The translations under genes and the position numbers were made by a program. A DNA stretch of 64,000 nt from the NCBI GenBank assembly GCA_003151275.1, contig PLXC01000162.1, positions 1 through 64,000 on the forward strand, written 5' to 3'. The notes beneath the pieces were generated by a model. The model saw nothing but the letters and a program-made list of their open reading frames with translations, did no database searches and was not told the origin of the DNA. The stretch comes from Candidatus Melainabacteria bacterium. Its GTDB lineage: Bacteria > Cyanobacteriota > Vampirovibrionia > Obscuribacterales > Obscuribacteraceae. Shown here piece by piece: positions 24,061-32,498 of the stretch; within the stretch, counting starts at the first letter, position 1; every line of letters starts with the position of its first letter.

Positions 24061-24951
24061 ATGAAAATAGATGCAAAGAGTCTTGACGAAATGGTCGACA
24101 AATTCATCGTGCCTTGGGATAAAAAGATTTCTCTGAAGAAAGACTTTGTGACCGCGTTTAAGCTCCATAACGTAAGCAATGATGAGCTCAAAGAGGCACT
24201 CGAAGTGGGTAAAGCTCTGCTTGCCAAAGAGCAAGATAAGCTTTACGCGCAACGATCCCACGCCATGCTTGTGATAGTGCAGGCGATGGACGCAGCTGGC
24301 AAAGACAGCACGATCAAACATGTGATGAGTGGGGTCAATCCGCAAGGGTGTCAGGTGCACAGCTTCAAAGCTCCGTCAAGTGAAGAGCTTGACCATGACT
24401 ATCTCTGGCGATGCGCTAAGGTCGCACCGGAACGAGGTTGTATAGGCATTTTCAATCGTTCTTATTATGAAGAAGTGCTGATCACAAAAGTGCATCCAGA
24501 GTTTCTAGTCAAGCAAAACCTCCCGCCTCAGCTAAGAGACAAGGATGTCTACAACCGTCGCTATGAGGAGATTAATGCGTACGAGAAATATTTAGTCAAC
24601 AATGGCATTTCAGTTTTAAAATTTTTCCTGAACGTTTCGAAAGAAGAGCAGAGGAAGCGGTTTCTAGAGCGAATCGACTTGCAAGAAAAGAACTGGAAAT
24701 TCTCGGTACAAGATGCATACGAACGCCAACGCTGGAATGACTATCAGGATGCGTACCAACAATGCCTTAGCAATACCAGCACAAAATTTGCACCGTGGTA
24801 CGTCATTCCTGCAGACTACAAGCCGTTGACGAGACTGTTAGTTGCCCACGTCATTTATCAGGCAATGAAGGAAATGAAACTGAAATATCCCAGCGTCACT
24901 CCCGAAGGCAAAAAACAGTTGTTGGAAGCGAAAACACTCCTGGAAACATGA
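24061..24951 (+). CDS. ppk2: Polyphosphate kinase 2 family (PPK2) phosphotransferase
   Basis: 296 aa. PPK2 enzymes transfer phosphate between polyphosphate and nucleotides (AMP/ADP or GDP phosphorylation). Walker A AMDAAGKDST (residues 75-84) and following IKHVMSGVNPQGCQV resemble class III PPK2, which can use both AMP and ADP; Walker B-like GIFNRSYYEEVL and the lid-like FLNVSKEEQRKRFLERI are present. Single-domain length fits. Class assignment is from motif similarity only. It stands alone between a divergent START-like gene and the LRV gene. It fits an organism that stores polyphosphate; a PstS-like protein is also in the window. Confidence 0.92.
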   Translation: MKIDAKSLDEMVDKFIVPWDKKISLKKDFVTAFKLHNVSNDELKEALEVGKALLAKEQDKLYAQRSHAMLVIVQAMDAAGKDSTIKHVMSGVNPQGCQVHSFKAPSSEELDHDYLWRCAKVAPERGCIGIFNRSYYEEVLITKVHPEFLVKQNLPPQLRDKDVYNRRYEEINAYEKYLVNNGISVLKFFLNVSKEEQRKRFLERIDLQEKNWKFSVQDAYERQRWNDYQDAYQQCLSNTSTKFAPWYVIPADYKPLTRLLVAHVIYQAMKEMKLKYPSVTPEGKKQLLEAKTLLET

Positions 24952-25287
24952 CACTATTTTCCACCTGAACTGGAGCGCCAAAATTTCCAGATTGAATGGA
25001 TTCTAACGAAACTGCATATATAGAACGAAAACAGCGATCGCCGAAAGCCTGACAGGCTCAGCTATACACGGATTCGTGTATTTGGAAACCAGCATGAATA
25101 TATGTGCTGCTGTATACCACACACCCACGCTGGTCCGGTACATTGAAATTAGTTCGGTTCTTAGTGGAAGGTAGTGTCCCTTTTAGACCGGTTTTTCAAC
25201 CAGCCAGTCTTTGCTTGCGTTCAGCTCGAAGGAGCAGAACGGGACAAGGATCTGCTCTGTTGTTAGACCAAGGAAAGTTGGAGTCAC
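24952..25287. other. Intergenic region between ppk2 and LRV gene
   Basis: No gene recognised. It holds an inverted repeat ATACACG (25064-25070) / CGTGTAT (25075-25081) with a 4-nt loop, which could end the ppk2 transcript although no long T-run follows, and a second stem GAGCAGA (25232-25238) / TCTGCTC (25251-25257) in the presumed leader of the next gene. A GCGATCGC octamer lies near 25034. Confidence 0.5.
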
Positions 25288-26877
25288 ATGTTCAAAGTAC
25301 GTTTGCTGCGATTGTTCCGCAAGCTCTGGAATTCAGGTGCCGAACATGCTGCACCAGAACCGATCCAAGATCTTCAATCGCGGCTCCAGCACTTGAACGA
25401 CCGCTATCCTGATTGCGATCTTGGTCCCGACTCTGCCCATGTCACACTGCACGAATTGCGCAACAGTGAAGCAGACGATCAATCAGAATTGCTGGCAACG
25501 GAGAACCATGTCGGCAACACGAGCAAGGGTCTAAACCGCTGGTGTCTGAACCAGCAACAGCGAAAGAACAATGCAGCTCCAAGCGACAGTCGCTCTGCCA
25601 AGAAACACACATTTGAAATTGATCCAAGAATTCCAGCTCTTGAACCGAGCGAACCACCGATCCGGACGGGTAGGTTTGGGCATAGCCCAGGCAGTCTAGA
25701 CATGGCTATGCAGCAGGACGCCAGACTCCGCAATAGGCTCGGACTGACCGACGACAGACCAGGCAGCAAGTTGGTCGGCCCGTCAATCTCAGATGCGGCT
25801 CTTCGCGAAGTGACTAGACTAGAGCTGATTAACAGAGGACAGATTTCGCGGTCACTGGCAGGCTTCAACGATGAAAGGCAAGCTGGCGATACCTTGCTGG
25901 CAGACAAGTGGGATTGTGCTGAGTACAACTCGCTCTTTGCCCTTCCGGATGAATCTCGTTATGGAACAACGACAGAATATGAGGAAGATTACGAAGAAGA
26001 TTTGTTGCCTTACTTTACAGAGACTTTGCTGATGCAAGAGGAAGAGCTGATTGGCGTGGCAACGATAGATCCAAGCGAGGAAAAGCCGATCAAAATTGCA
26101 GAAGCCAAACAACCAGGCGTCGCAACAGAAAGTTCTACCGCTCTGCAGCCTTACAAGAATTTTTCCGAAAATGCCCTCAAGCTAATCGCTCAAAAACCAG
26201 AGACACCCGCACCCACCCTCAAGTGGTTGGCATCACACACTAACCCCCACATCAGAGCCGCCGTCGCAAAAAATCCGAGCACCCCCAGTGATACCATTAC
26301 CGTGCTTGCTAAGGACCATGAAGCTGGGATTCGCCATTCCATCGCGGAAAATCCTCTTAGCTCGCCCGAAGCGCTCAATCTTTTGGTCAAGGATCGCAAC
26401 CCGTTGATTGCCTGGCGTGCGCAAAACACTGTCAACCAGATCAAAGATCTGCAAAAGGCGAGCGACAAAGCGAAAGAAAGAGCGTTGCTGGAAGTATACA
26501 AAGAACCGACTCAAGCAGTTGCCAGAGACATTGCCACCACTGAAGAAACAATCGCCTTTTTGCAAGTGATTGCGCGCAAAACCAACACGCCGGTGAGAAG
26601 ACTGGACGACTTAGCCAAACATGCCGACCCTAGAATCCGGGCAGCTGTCGCCGAGAATGCCAATGCTCCTGCCGAAATCCTCTGGATTCTGGCAAAAGAT
26701 GCAGATTCGAGCGTAAAGACCAAAGTGACTGACAATTATAACTGCCCAATTGAAATCCTCGAGGCCATGAAAGAAGACGAAGATGCTTATGTGGCCTATC
26801 AGGCGCACAGCGTTCTCAATCGCATCCTCGGTGCCACTTTTGGCGACAACCATCTGCGCTCCGCAACCTGGCCTTAG
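25288..26877 (+). CDS. Leucine-rich repeat variant (LRV) / HEAT-like repeat protein
   Basis: 529 aa, ATG preceded by GGAG. The N-terminal 280 residues are low complexity and acidic in the last part. From about residue 290 there are LRV-type helical repeats: a unit pattern AVAKNPSTPSDTITVLAKD, then SIAENPLSSPEALNLLVKD, and a second block (AVAENANAPAEILWILAKD). LRV units usually form a right-handed superhelix for protein binding; the Azotobacter prototype carries an N-terminal Fe-S cluster, but the few cysteines here do not form that cluster motif. Residues 141-157 (MQQDARLRNRLGLTDDR) match what the dispersed repeat family would encode. Cytoplasmic; function unknown. Confidence 0.8.
   Translation: MFKVRLLRLFRKLWNSGAEHAAPEPIQDLQSRLQHLNDRYPDCDLGPDSAHVTLHELRNSEADDQSELLATENHVGNTSKGLNRWCLNQQQRKNNAAPSDSRSAKKHTFEIDPRIPALEPSEPPIRTGRFGHSPGSLDMAMQQDARLRNRLGLTDDRPGSKLVGPSISDAALREVTRLELINRGQISRSLAGFNDERQAGDTLLADKWDCAEYNSLFALPDESRYGTTTEYEEDYEEDLLPYFTETLLMQEEELIGVATIDPSEEKPIKIAEAKQPGVATESSTALQPYKNFSENALKLIAQKPETPAPTLKWLASHTNPHIRAAVAKNPSTPSDTITVLAKDHEAGIRHSIAENPLSSPEALNLLVKDRNPLIAWRAQNTVNQIKDLQKASDKAKERALLEVYKEPTQAVARDIATTEETIAFLQVIARKTNTPVRRLDDLAKHADPRIRAAVAENANAPAEILWILAKDADSSVKTKVTDNYNCPIEILEAMKEDEDAYVAYQAHSVLNRILGATFGDNHLRSATWP
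25705..25753 (+). repeat. Dispersed-repeat-like segment inside the LRV gene (C4)
   Basis: The stretch GCTATGCAGCAGGACGCC, then AGACTCCGCAATAGGCTCGG follows the intergenic repeat (CTATGCAGCAAGCTGCCCG, ACTCCGCAAGCTGCTCGG) position for position with scattered substitutions. It is in frame and encodes residues 141-157 of the protein. The intergenic cluster at 19185 read in the same frame would give MQQAARLRKLLGLSEDR. Confidence 0.65.
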
Positions 26878-27010
26878 AGACGACTGACAATGACAAATCG
26901 CGCCAGCACCATCTCAAGTTGAGCCCTCGGAAATGGGACACAAAAATTACTAAGGGTCTGCAAAAAGGCGGCAAATAACGCAGAGTAATCAGGCAATGTT
27001 CGAACGATCA

Positions 27011-27156
27011 GGGGGACTTACCCTGGAACTTTTCAAATCACCCATCTCAAGTAAAGCTATATTACATCAGGGTTTTGGGAGATTCTGATTTCCGCGAAGT
27101 ATTGCTAGACAAGCATTTGCAGAGACACCAAAGTCTGCGTTTTTTGCTTAACATTC
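27011..27156 (-). repeat. Two-copy ~145-nt element, copy 2
   Basis: On the minus strand this copy has the 26-nt identical block at 27131-27156 and the 35-nt block at 27041-27075, separated by exactly 55 nt as in copy 1 (11791-11933). A looser third block (GAAAAGTTCCAGGGTAAG, then TCCCCCTG) extends to about 27011, with its own stem CAGGG/CCCTG. It begins 45 nt after the metH stop in the same orientation as metH. Confidence 0.85.
27062..27154 (-). CDS. Candidate 30-aa microprotein within the two-copy element (copy 2)
   Basis: ATG (27154) to TAA (27062-27064) gives 30 residues beginning MLSKKRRL and ending PKTLM, the same length as in copy 1. The middle (WCLCKCLSSNTSRKSES) differs and is cysteine-rich. 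No Shine-Dalgarno is visible. Conservation of start, stop and length is the only argument for translation. Confidence 0.33.
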   Translation of the reverse strand: MLSKKRRLWCLCKCLSSNTSRKSESPKTLM

Positions 27157-27201
27157 ATTTTGGCATTTTTTGGAAAAAAAAAGAAATGGTACCCCGCTCG
27201 C

Positions 27202-30200
27202 TTAATCATCAGCGAGAGTTGCCACTGAAGTGCGCGAAATATTGAAATATTTTGCTTCGGGATGCGGCACCACAATTGCCGAAGTGCTTTGTTCTGGAAC
27301 AAGCATAAATTCCTCAGAGAGTGCCATGCCGATGCGTTCTGGTTTGAGAAGTTCAAACAGAAGCTTTTGGTCTTCGAGATTAGGGCAAGCGGGATAACCG
27401 AAACTATATCTCGTGCCTCGATAGCCCTGCTGAAACATTTTCTGTCGCTCGGCAGCATCGTATTGGGATAGTCCAAGTTCCGCTCTAATCCGCTTGTGGA
27501 TAACTTCAGCCAGACCTTCAGCCGATTCCACGGAAAGTCCATGGAAATAGAGATATTCAGTGTATTTTCCAGCTTTGAAGAGTTCTTGGGCATGTTCGCT
27601 TGCGACATCACCCATGGTGACGACTTGGATTGGTAGCACGTCAAATCTACCTTCGTCTACAGAGCTAAAAAAGTCTGATATGCATAAGAATCGACCGTGG
27701 TCCTGGCGAGGAAAGCGGAAGCGCAGCCACTCGCTCTTTTTATCTTCGTGATAAACAATAAGGTCGTCGCCGGAAGATTGACAGGGGAAATAGCCATATA
27801 CGGACTTGGGTGTGAGCAACTTCTCGTTGATACATTTTTCTTTCAGCTCTTGCAGCGCCGGCAAAACCTTTTCAGCCACCATTGCTTTGTATTCGGCTTC
27901 GGGCGTAGTTCCTTGCCTGACGCGGAATTGTCCTCGAATCAAAACGTTCTCGTTGACGTGCTCAAAGACTTCCCTTAATGGAACATCCTCAACTATCTTA
28001 GACCCGAAGAAAGGTGGAATCGGAATTTCGACACCACGTGATACATCTGAACGTTCAGCTTTCTTGCGTCCGTTTTTCGGAGCTTGAGTGCCGTTGTCAC
28101 CACTATCACCATTGTTAGTGGAGGTCGGTTTAGGTGTCTCAATCTTGGCAGGAACAGCCTTGTCCGCTGGGGCCGACATAAAGGGCGTCAAGTCTCGCTT
28201 CTTGGCAATGGCTTCCATGATTTTCAAGTCATCGAAAGCGTCACCTGCGTAGAACAAAGTGCCCTTGTAGACACGGCGACAGTCTTCTTCCACATATCGT
28301 CTCGTCAGCGCGGCGCCGCCAAGAATGACAGGGATGCCGATGTCTCGCTGATTGAGGATATCCAAATTCTCTTTCATGATTACGGTTGACTTGACGAGCA
28401 AGCCACTCATACCAATGCAATCCGCTTTGTGTTCGACCGCCGCAGAAATTATGTTTTCAATTGGTTGCTTGATGCCGAGGTTCACGACTCGATAACCATT
28501 GTTAGTCAAAATGATGTCGACGAGATTTTTTCCGATGTCGTGGACGTCGCCTTTCACCGTCGCCAGCACCATGGTCGCTAAAGTCGAACCTTCAACCCGA
28601 TCCATGAACTGCTCAAGGAAAGCGACAGCGGCCTTCATCGTTTCAGCTGACTGCAAGACAAAAGGTAATTGCATCTTGCCTGAACCAAACAACTCACCGA
28701 CAACCTTCATACCGTCCAACAAGATGTCGTTGATAATCGCCAAGGGCGTATGTTTTTCAAGAGCAATCTTCAGATCTTTTTCCAGATTGACACGATTACC
28801 GTCGATAATTCTTTGTTTTAGAACGTCTTCGATTTCTTTAGGTCCAGTATCAACTTCTTCAATTAAAGCTTTGCCGCCCTTTTCCTTGTAAAAATCAAGC
28901 AATCTGAATAACGGATCGTAATCATCAGTGCGCTCGTCAAAAATCAATTTGCGATGATACTCGCGCTCTTCTTCGTTGATTTTGTAGAGTGGCAGAATTT
29001 TCTGGGCATTGACGATTGCCATATCAAGCCCGTACTCGACGGCATAATGCAAGAACACCGAATTGAGAATTTGCCTTATGTGCGGATCGAAGCCAAAGGA
29101 AATGTTGCTCACTCCCAAAATGGTGTGAACACCAGGAAGATTCTCCTTAATTAGCTTGATGCCTTTGAGGGTCTCCAGGCCTAACTTCCGATCGTCTTCG
29201 TTGCCTGTCGAAAGAGTAAATGTGAGCGCGTCAAAAATAATGTCGTAAGGAGCAATGCCCGCGCCCGTGGCCAGATCGTAAATGCGTCTGGCGATTTCCA
29301 GCTTCTTTTCAGCGGGGCGAGCCATGCCGGCTTCGTCGATGGTCAGGGCCACGGCAGCAGCACCGAATCTGGTTATTAACTCGACCTTACGCAACATCTT
29401 TTCTTCGCCATCTTCCAAATTGATGGAATTGACGATCGGTTTTCCGGCCACCAATTGCAGCGAGCTTTCCAGCACATTGAATTCAGTTGTATCGATGACC
29501 AGCGGTATTTGCATTTCTGTGTTCAGCCGCTTAATCAAAATGGTCATGTCGCGAACTTCGTCTCGACCCACATAGGCTGTGCAAACATCGAGAACGTGTG
29601 CGCCTTCTTTTTCCTGATCGCGAGCCATGGCGACCATCGAATCCCAATCTTCCTTTTGCAATAACTGCTTAAATTTGCGACTGCCATTGGTGTTCGTCCG
29701 CTCTCCAACAATCAAGGGAGCTGGATCGATGTGCATGGCAACGGAAGTGTAAATACTCGAAACGGCAGGGGTGAATTCAATCTCGCGCACCTTTGGTGCA
29801 AGCTTACCAACAACTTCACAGACGCGAGCCAGATGCTCAGGCGTGGTACCGCAGCAGCCACCAATGATATTGACGCCTAAATCGCGAGCGAAATGATTGA
29901 GCGAGTCAGCCAACTCTTGCGGTGTCAGTTTGTAGACTGTCTCACCATTCACATTTTCCGGCAAGCCGGCATTGGGCAATACAGATACGTATTTGGGGCT
30001 ATTTCGGCAAAGATAGCCAACCGGGTCGATCATCTCACGTGGACCAGTGGCACAATTCAAACCAATCACATCGATTGGAAATGCATTCAACGTAGTCAAT
30101 GCGCATGAAATATCTGAACCGACCAGCATCGTGCCTAAAGGAGGCGCTTCGATGGTTACCTGAGTAATGATTGGCAGCCGACGTCCAATTTTCTTGCAAT

Positions 30201-30720
30201 AATCGAGAATGGCTACGATTGCCGCTTTTGCTTGGAGTAAATCCTGTCCGGTTTCAAATTGAAGAACATCGACGCCGCCATCCACCAACCCGGCAACCTG
30301 CACGTAGTAGGCATCTTTCATCTCGGCAAAAGAAATGTGTCCCAACGAAGGTAGTTTTGTGGTTGGACCAATTGAGCCGGAAACGAAGCGCGGCTGTCCA
30401 TTTTGCGAATAACTGCGAGCCACTTCCTTGGCTATTTCGGCAGCTTTTTTATTCAGTTCATAGGCTCGGTCGGCCAGTCCAAATTCCGCTAAAACTATGG
30501 GCGAGCCACCAAAAGAGTCCGTTTCGACAACATCACAACCGACCTTTAAAAAGGAGGCGTGAATTTCTTGGAGAACTTCAGGATGGCTTTCGACAAGAAT
30601 TTCGGGGCAATTTTCGTAACCGAGGTAATCGTCGATAGACAGATCGTACTTGTGTATCGATGTGCCCATAGCCCCATCGAATATGAGGACTTTTTCCTTA
30701 AGCGCATCCAGAAAATCCAT
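27202..30720 (-). CDS. metH: Cobalamin-dependent methionine synthase
   Basis: 1172 aa, full-length MetH that moves a methyl group from 5-methyl-THF via cobalamin to homocysteine. Domains in order: homocysteine-binding (about 1-310; zinc ligands in GLNCATGP and GGCCGTTPEH), pterin-binding (about 330-600; VGERTNTNGSRKFKQLL, DVCTAYVGRDEV), cap plus B12-binding (about 630-880) with DVHDIGKN, whose His (about residue 725) is the lower cobalt ligand, then GLIKQPIE-like and GMSGLLVKS segments; a Lys/Asn/Thr-rich linker; and the AdoMet-binding reactivation domain (GYFPCQS, YRGTRYSFGYPACPNLEDQ). ATG start. The organism thus has both B12-dependent and B12-independent methionine synthesis. Confidence 0.96.
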   Translation of the reverse strand: MDFLDALKEKVLIFDGAMGTSIHKYDLSIDDYLGYENCPEILVESHPEVLQEIHASFLKVGCDVVETDSFGGSPIVLAEFGLADRAYELNKKAAEIAKEVARSYSQNGQPRFVSGSIGPTTKLPSLGHISFAEMKDAYYVQVAGLVDGGVDVLQFETGQDLLQAKAAIVAILDYCKKIGRRLPIITQVTIEAPPLGTMLVGSDISCALTTLNAFPIDVIGLNCATGPREMIDPVGYLCRNSPKYVSVLPNAGLPENVNGETVYKLTPQELADSLNHFARDLGVNIIGGCCGTTPEHLARVCEVVGKLAPKVREIEFTPAVSSIYTSVAMHIDPAPLIVGERTNTNGSRKFKQLLQKEDWDSMVAMARDQEKEGAHVLDVCTAYVGRDEVRDMTILIKRLNTEMQIPLVIDTTEFNVLESSLQLVAGKPIVNSINLEDGEEKMLRKVELITRFGAAAVALTIDEAGMARPAEKKLEIARRIYDLATGAGIAPYDIIFDALTFTLSTGNEDDRKLGLETLKGIKLIKENLPGVHTILGVSNISFGFDPHIRQILNSVFLHYAVEYGLDMAIVNAQKILPLYKINEEEREYHRKLIFDERTDDYDPLFRLLDFYKEKGGKALIEEVDTGPKEIEDVLKQRIIDGNRVNLEKDLKIALEKHTPLAIINDILLDGMKVVGELFGSGKMQLPFVLQSAETMKAAVAFLEQFMDRVEGSTLATMVLATVKGDVHDIGKNLVDIILTNNGYRVVNLGIKQPIENIISAAVEHKADCIGMSGLLVKSTVIMKENLDILNQRDIGIPVILGGAALTRRYVEEDCRRVYKGTLFYAGDAFDDLKIMEAIAKKRDLTPFMSAPADKAVPAKIETPKPTSTNNGDSGDNGTQAPKNGRKKAERSDVSRGVEIPIPPFFGSKIVEDVPLREVFEHVNENVLIRGQFRVRQGTTPEAEYKAMVAEKVLPALQELKEKCINEKLLTPKSVYGYFPCQSSGDDLIVYHEDKKSEWLRFRFPRQDHGRFLCISDFFSSVDEGRFDVLPIQVVTMGDVASEHAQELFKAGKYTEYLYFHGLSVESAEGLAEVIHKRIRAELGLSQYDAAERQKMFQQGYRGTRYSFGYPACPNLEDQKLLFELLKPERIGMALSEEFMLVPEQSTSAIVVPHPEAKYFNISRTSVATLADD

Positions 30721-30952
30721 CGAACGCTACTCTCGTGCCACCTGTAACGACACAGTTATAGCTTAAAGAGCTTGTCAAAATCAAAGTAAGGTTAAGCTGC
30801 TGCGGGTTTGCATGGCTTCCATGTAACGGCACAAACGCCATTTTGGCACAGGTCAGCAGTATGCTTGCGATCACGATGATTGGGCTGCGCTTTGAGCCGG
30901 GACTTATCTGGCTGTGTCTGAGCATCAACCTTACAGAGGAGCTCAAATTGAT

Positions 30953-31825
30953 TTAATGAAGGTTTTTTTCAACTGGCGCATAACCCTGTTCGCGCACGAG
31001 CTTCTGTGCGTCGGCACTGAGACAATAATCGACGAATTTTTGCACCGAAGGTTTAGGGTCTTCGTCCATAAACATTATTAGTGGCCGACTCAACGGGTAG
31101 TCCGTCACTGTGGATAACTCGGTTGGTTTAACCGACTCCGACTTTAAGGAAAGCTTTAAGCCCAGCACTTTTACTTTGTTTCCTGCGCTCGACGCGCTTC
31201 CCATTCCTATATAACCAATCGCGCCCTTATCTCTGCTGATGGCCATGAGCAGGTCAGCACCAGAAAGAACAGTCTTGGCGCTTCTTGAATAATTGACATT
31301 TTGCAAAAGGTGTTCTTTGAAAAATTTGTAGGTGCCTGAATTTTCTTCTCGCGAAAAAACATTGATTGGCAATTTCGTGCCACCTACTTGATTCCAAGTT
31401 TTTATCGAACCAGCAAAAATTCCTTTCAATTGTTCCAAAGTCAGCGATTGAACAGGATTAGCTGAATTGACGATGATCGCGACCGAGTCACGGGCCACTG
31501 TTACTTTCTTCAACTTGATCGACTTATCATGCAGCCTGCGATTCTCAGAAGGGCTTAGATCTCGAGAAGCTGCAGCCAAGTCGGTTGTGCGATTAATCAG
31601 CGCATCGATGCCACCACCGGAGTCGCCGGAGTTGACTGAAATAGGCACGTTGGGCTCGTGCTGCATGAAGTTTGTGGCCCATGACCGGACCAGCGAAGTC
31701 ATGGTGTCGGAGCCTTCAATTGAGACTAATGCCGTTAATTCGCGGGCGTCCTTGCTCTTTTCTTGGGAGCAGGCGCCAAGAGACAGAGTTACCAAAGTAA
31801 TTAGAAGAACAAGCAAAGCACGCAC
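30953..31825 (-). CDS. pstS: PstS-like phosphate-binding lipoprotein
   Basis: 290 aa from GTG 31825, chosen because it places a lipoprotein signal (RALLVLLITLVTLSLGAC) directly at the N-terminus; ATGs at 31885 and 31951 would add an atypical acidic leader. The mature part matches the PBP-like phosphate-binding family: GSDTMTSLVRSWA, NSGDSGGGIDALINRTTDLAAASR (phosphate site), AIIVNSANPVQSLTLEQLKGIF, WNQVGG and REENSGTYKFF. It would bind inorganic phosphate outside the membrane for a PstCAB transporter, but no permease or ATPase gene is adjacent. Expression could be phosphate-controlled; no PHO box was identified. Confidence 0.88.
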   Translation of the reverse strand: MRALLVLLITLVTLSLGACSQEKSKDARELTALVSIEGSDTMTSLVRSWATNFMQHEPNVPISVNSGDSGGGIDALINRTTDLAAASRDLSPSENRRLHDKSIKLKKVTVARDSVAIIVNSANPVQSLTLEQLKGIFAGSIKTWNQVGGTKLPINVFSREENSGTYKFFKEHLLQNVNYSRSAKTVLSGADLLMAISRDKGAIGYIGMGSASSAGNKVKVLGLKLSLKSESVKPTELSTVTDYPLSRPLIMFMDEDPKPSVQKFVDYCLSADAQKLVREQGYAPVEKNLH

Positions 31826-32046
31826 TGGATTTTCAGCCTCGCCACAATTATTGTCGCCCGCTAGAAAGCGGAACTCATGATACATCAGGTTTCCAAAAGA
31901 ACGTTGCCTGGTTGTGCGACTTGCTGCGTTCTTGAAACAATCTCTGTTCAATCAGACTCTTCATTTCAATCAGACTTTTCACTCAGGCGATCCTATCTTA
32001 ATCAGACAGACGATTCTCAGTGCCACTACCTTTAGTGCGACACGAT

Positions 32047-32076
32047 TACAAAGAAAAGGCCCGCTTTCGCGGGCCC
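32047..32076 (-). terminator. Intrinsic terminator of the small acidic protein gene
   Basis: On the minus strand GGCCCGC (32075-32069) pairs with GCGGGCC (32064-32058), a 7-bp GC stem with loop GAAA, followed by TTTTCTTTG. It lies 24 nt after the stop of the gene ending at 32100. Confidence 0.85.
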
Positions 32077-32099
32077 AGCCTAATCAAGATAGCGAGTTT

Positions 32100-32288
32100 T
32101 TATTCCTCGAATCCATCGTCTTCGTCTTCTTCGCCTTCTTCTGCGATCATTTCGCAAGCTGCGAGAAAGAACTGGCTGGTGATTGTCGCTGCGGTGTCAG
32201 GTGAAACACCCACTGCGGTCAGACTTTTAATCCAATGTACTACTTCATCAAGAACTGAAGTGTCAACAATTGCTTGTGTTTGAGGCAT
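32100..32288 (-). CDS. Small acidic protein, unknown function
   Basis: 62 aa from ATG 32288 with AGGA 8 nt upstream; the frame is open further upstream (to 32402) but without a supported start. The N-terminal half is helical (VLDEVVHWIKSLTAVGVSPD), and the C-terminus is an acidic tail rich in Glu and Asp (EEGEEDEDD). Followed by a good terminator, so it is expressed as a single gene. No family recognised. Confidence 0.7.
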   Translation of the reverse strand: MPQTQAIVDTSVLDEVVHWIKSLTAVGVSPDTAATITSQFFLAACEMIAEEGEEDEDDGFEE

Positions 32289-32498
32289 ATCATTTATCCT
32301 GAGCGGTAAGCTATCGACAGATCCTATCCCGCTTCTGGTGCCGGTTACAAGTGAGAAAGTCACTTCGTAAAAAATCCCATACATCAGGCCAAACCCGACC
32401 ACGTTTCACGTTGACAGGCGTATGTATGCCGCAGATCGTCGGTCCACGCAGCAGCGCGGCTGGCCGCTCAGCCTCTTGCGTGTAGTCTATCGAGCCAT

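Larger units (their letters stand above)
26878..27201. other. Intergenic region between convergent LRV gene and metH
   Basis: Holds copy 2 of the two-copy element (27011-27156). Next to the metH stop there is a stem CTCGCT (27197-27202) / AGCGAG (27211-27216), and on the minus strand a run of about ten Ts (27172-27181 region) follows some 15 nt further, which together may act as a weak terminator of metH. CCATCTCAAGT at 26910 repeats part of the element. Confidence 0.55.

Noticed and set aside
25104..25412. Frames in the leader of the LRV gene
   Set aside because: No ribosome sites, and they run into the LRV gene in other frames.
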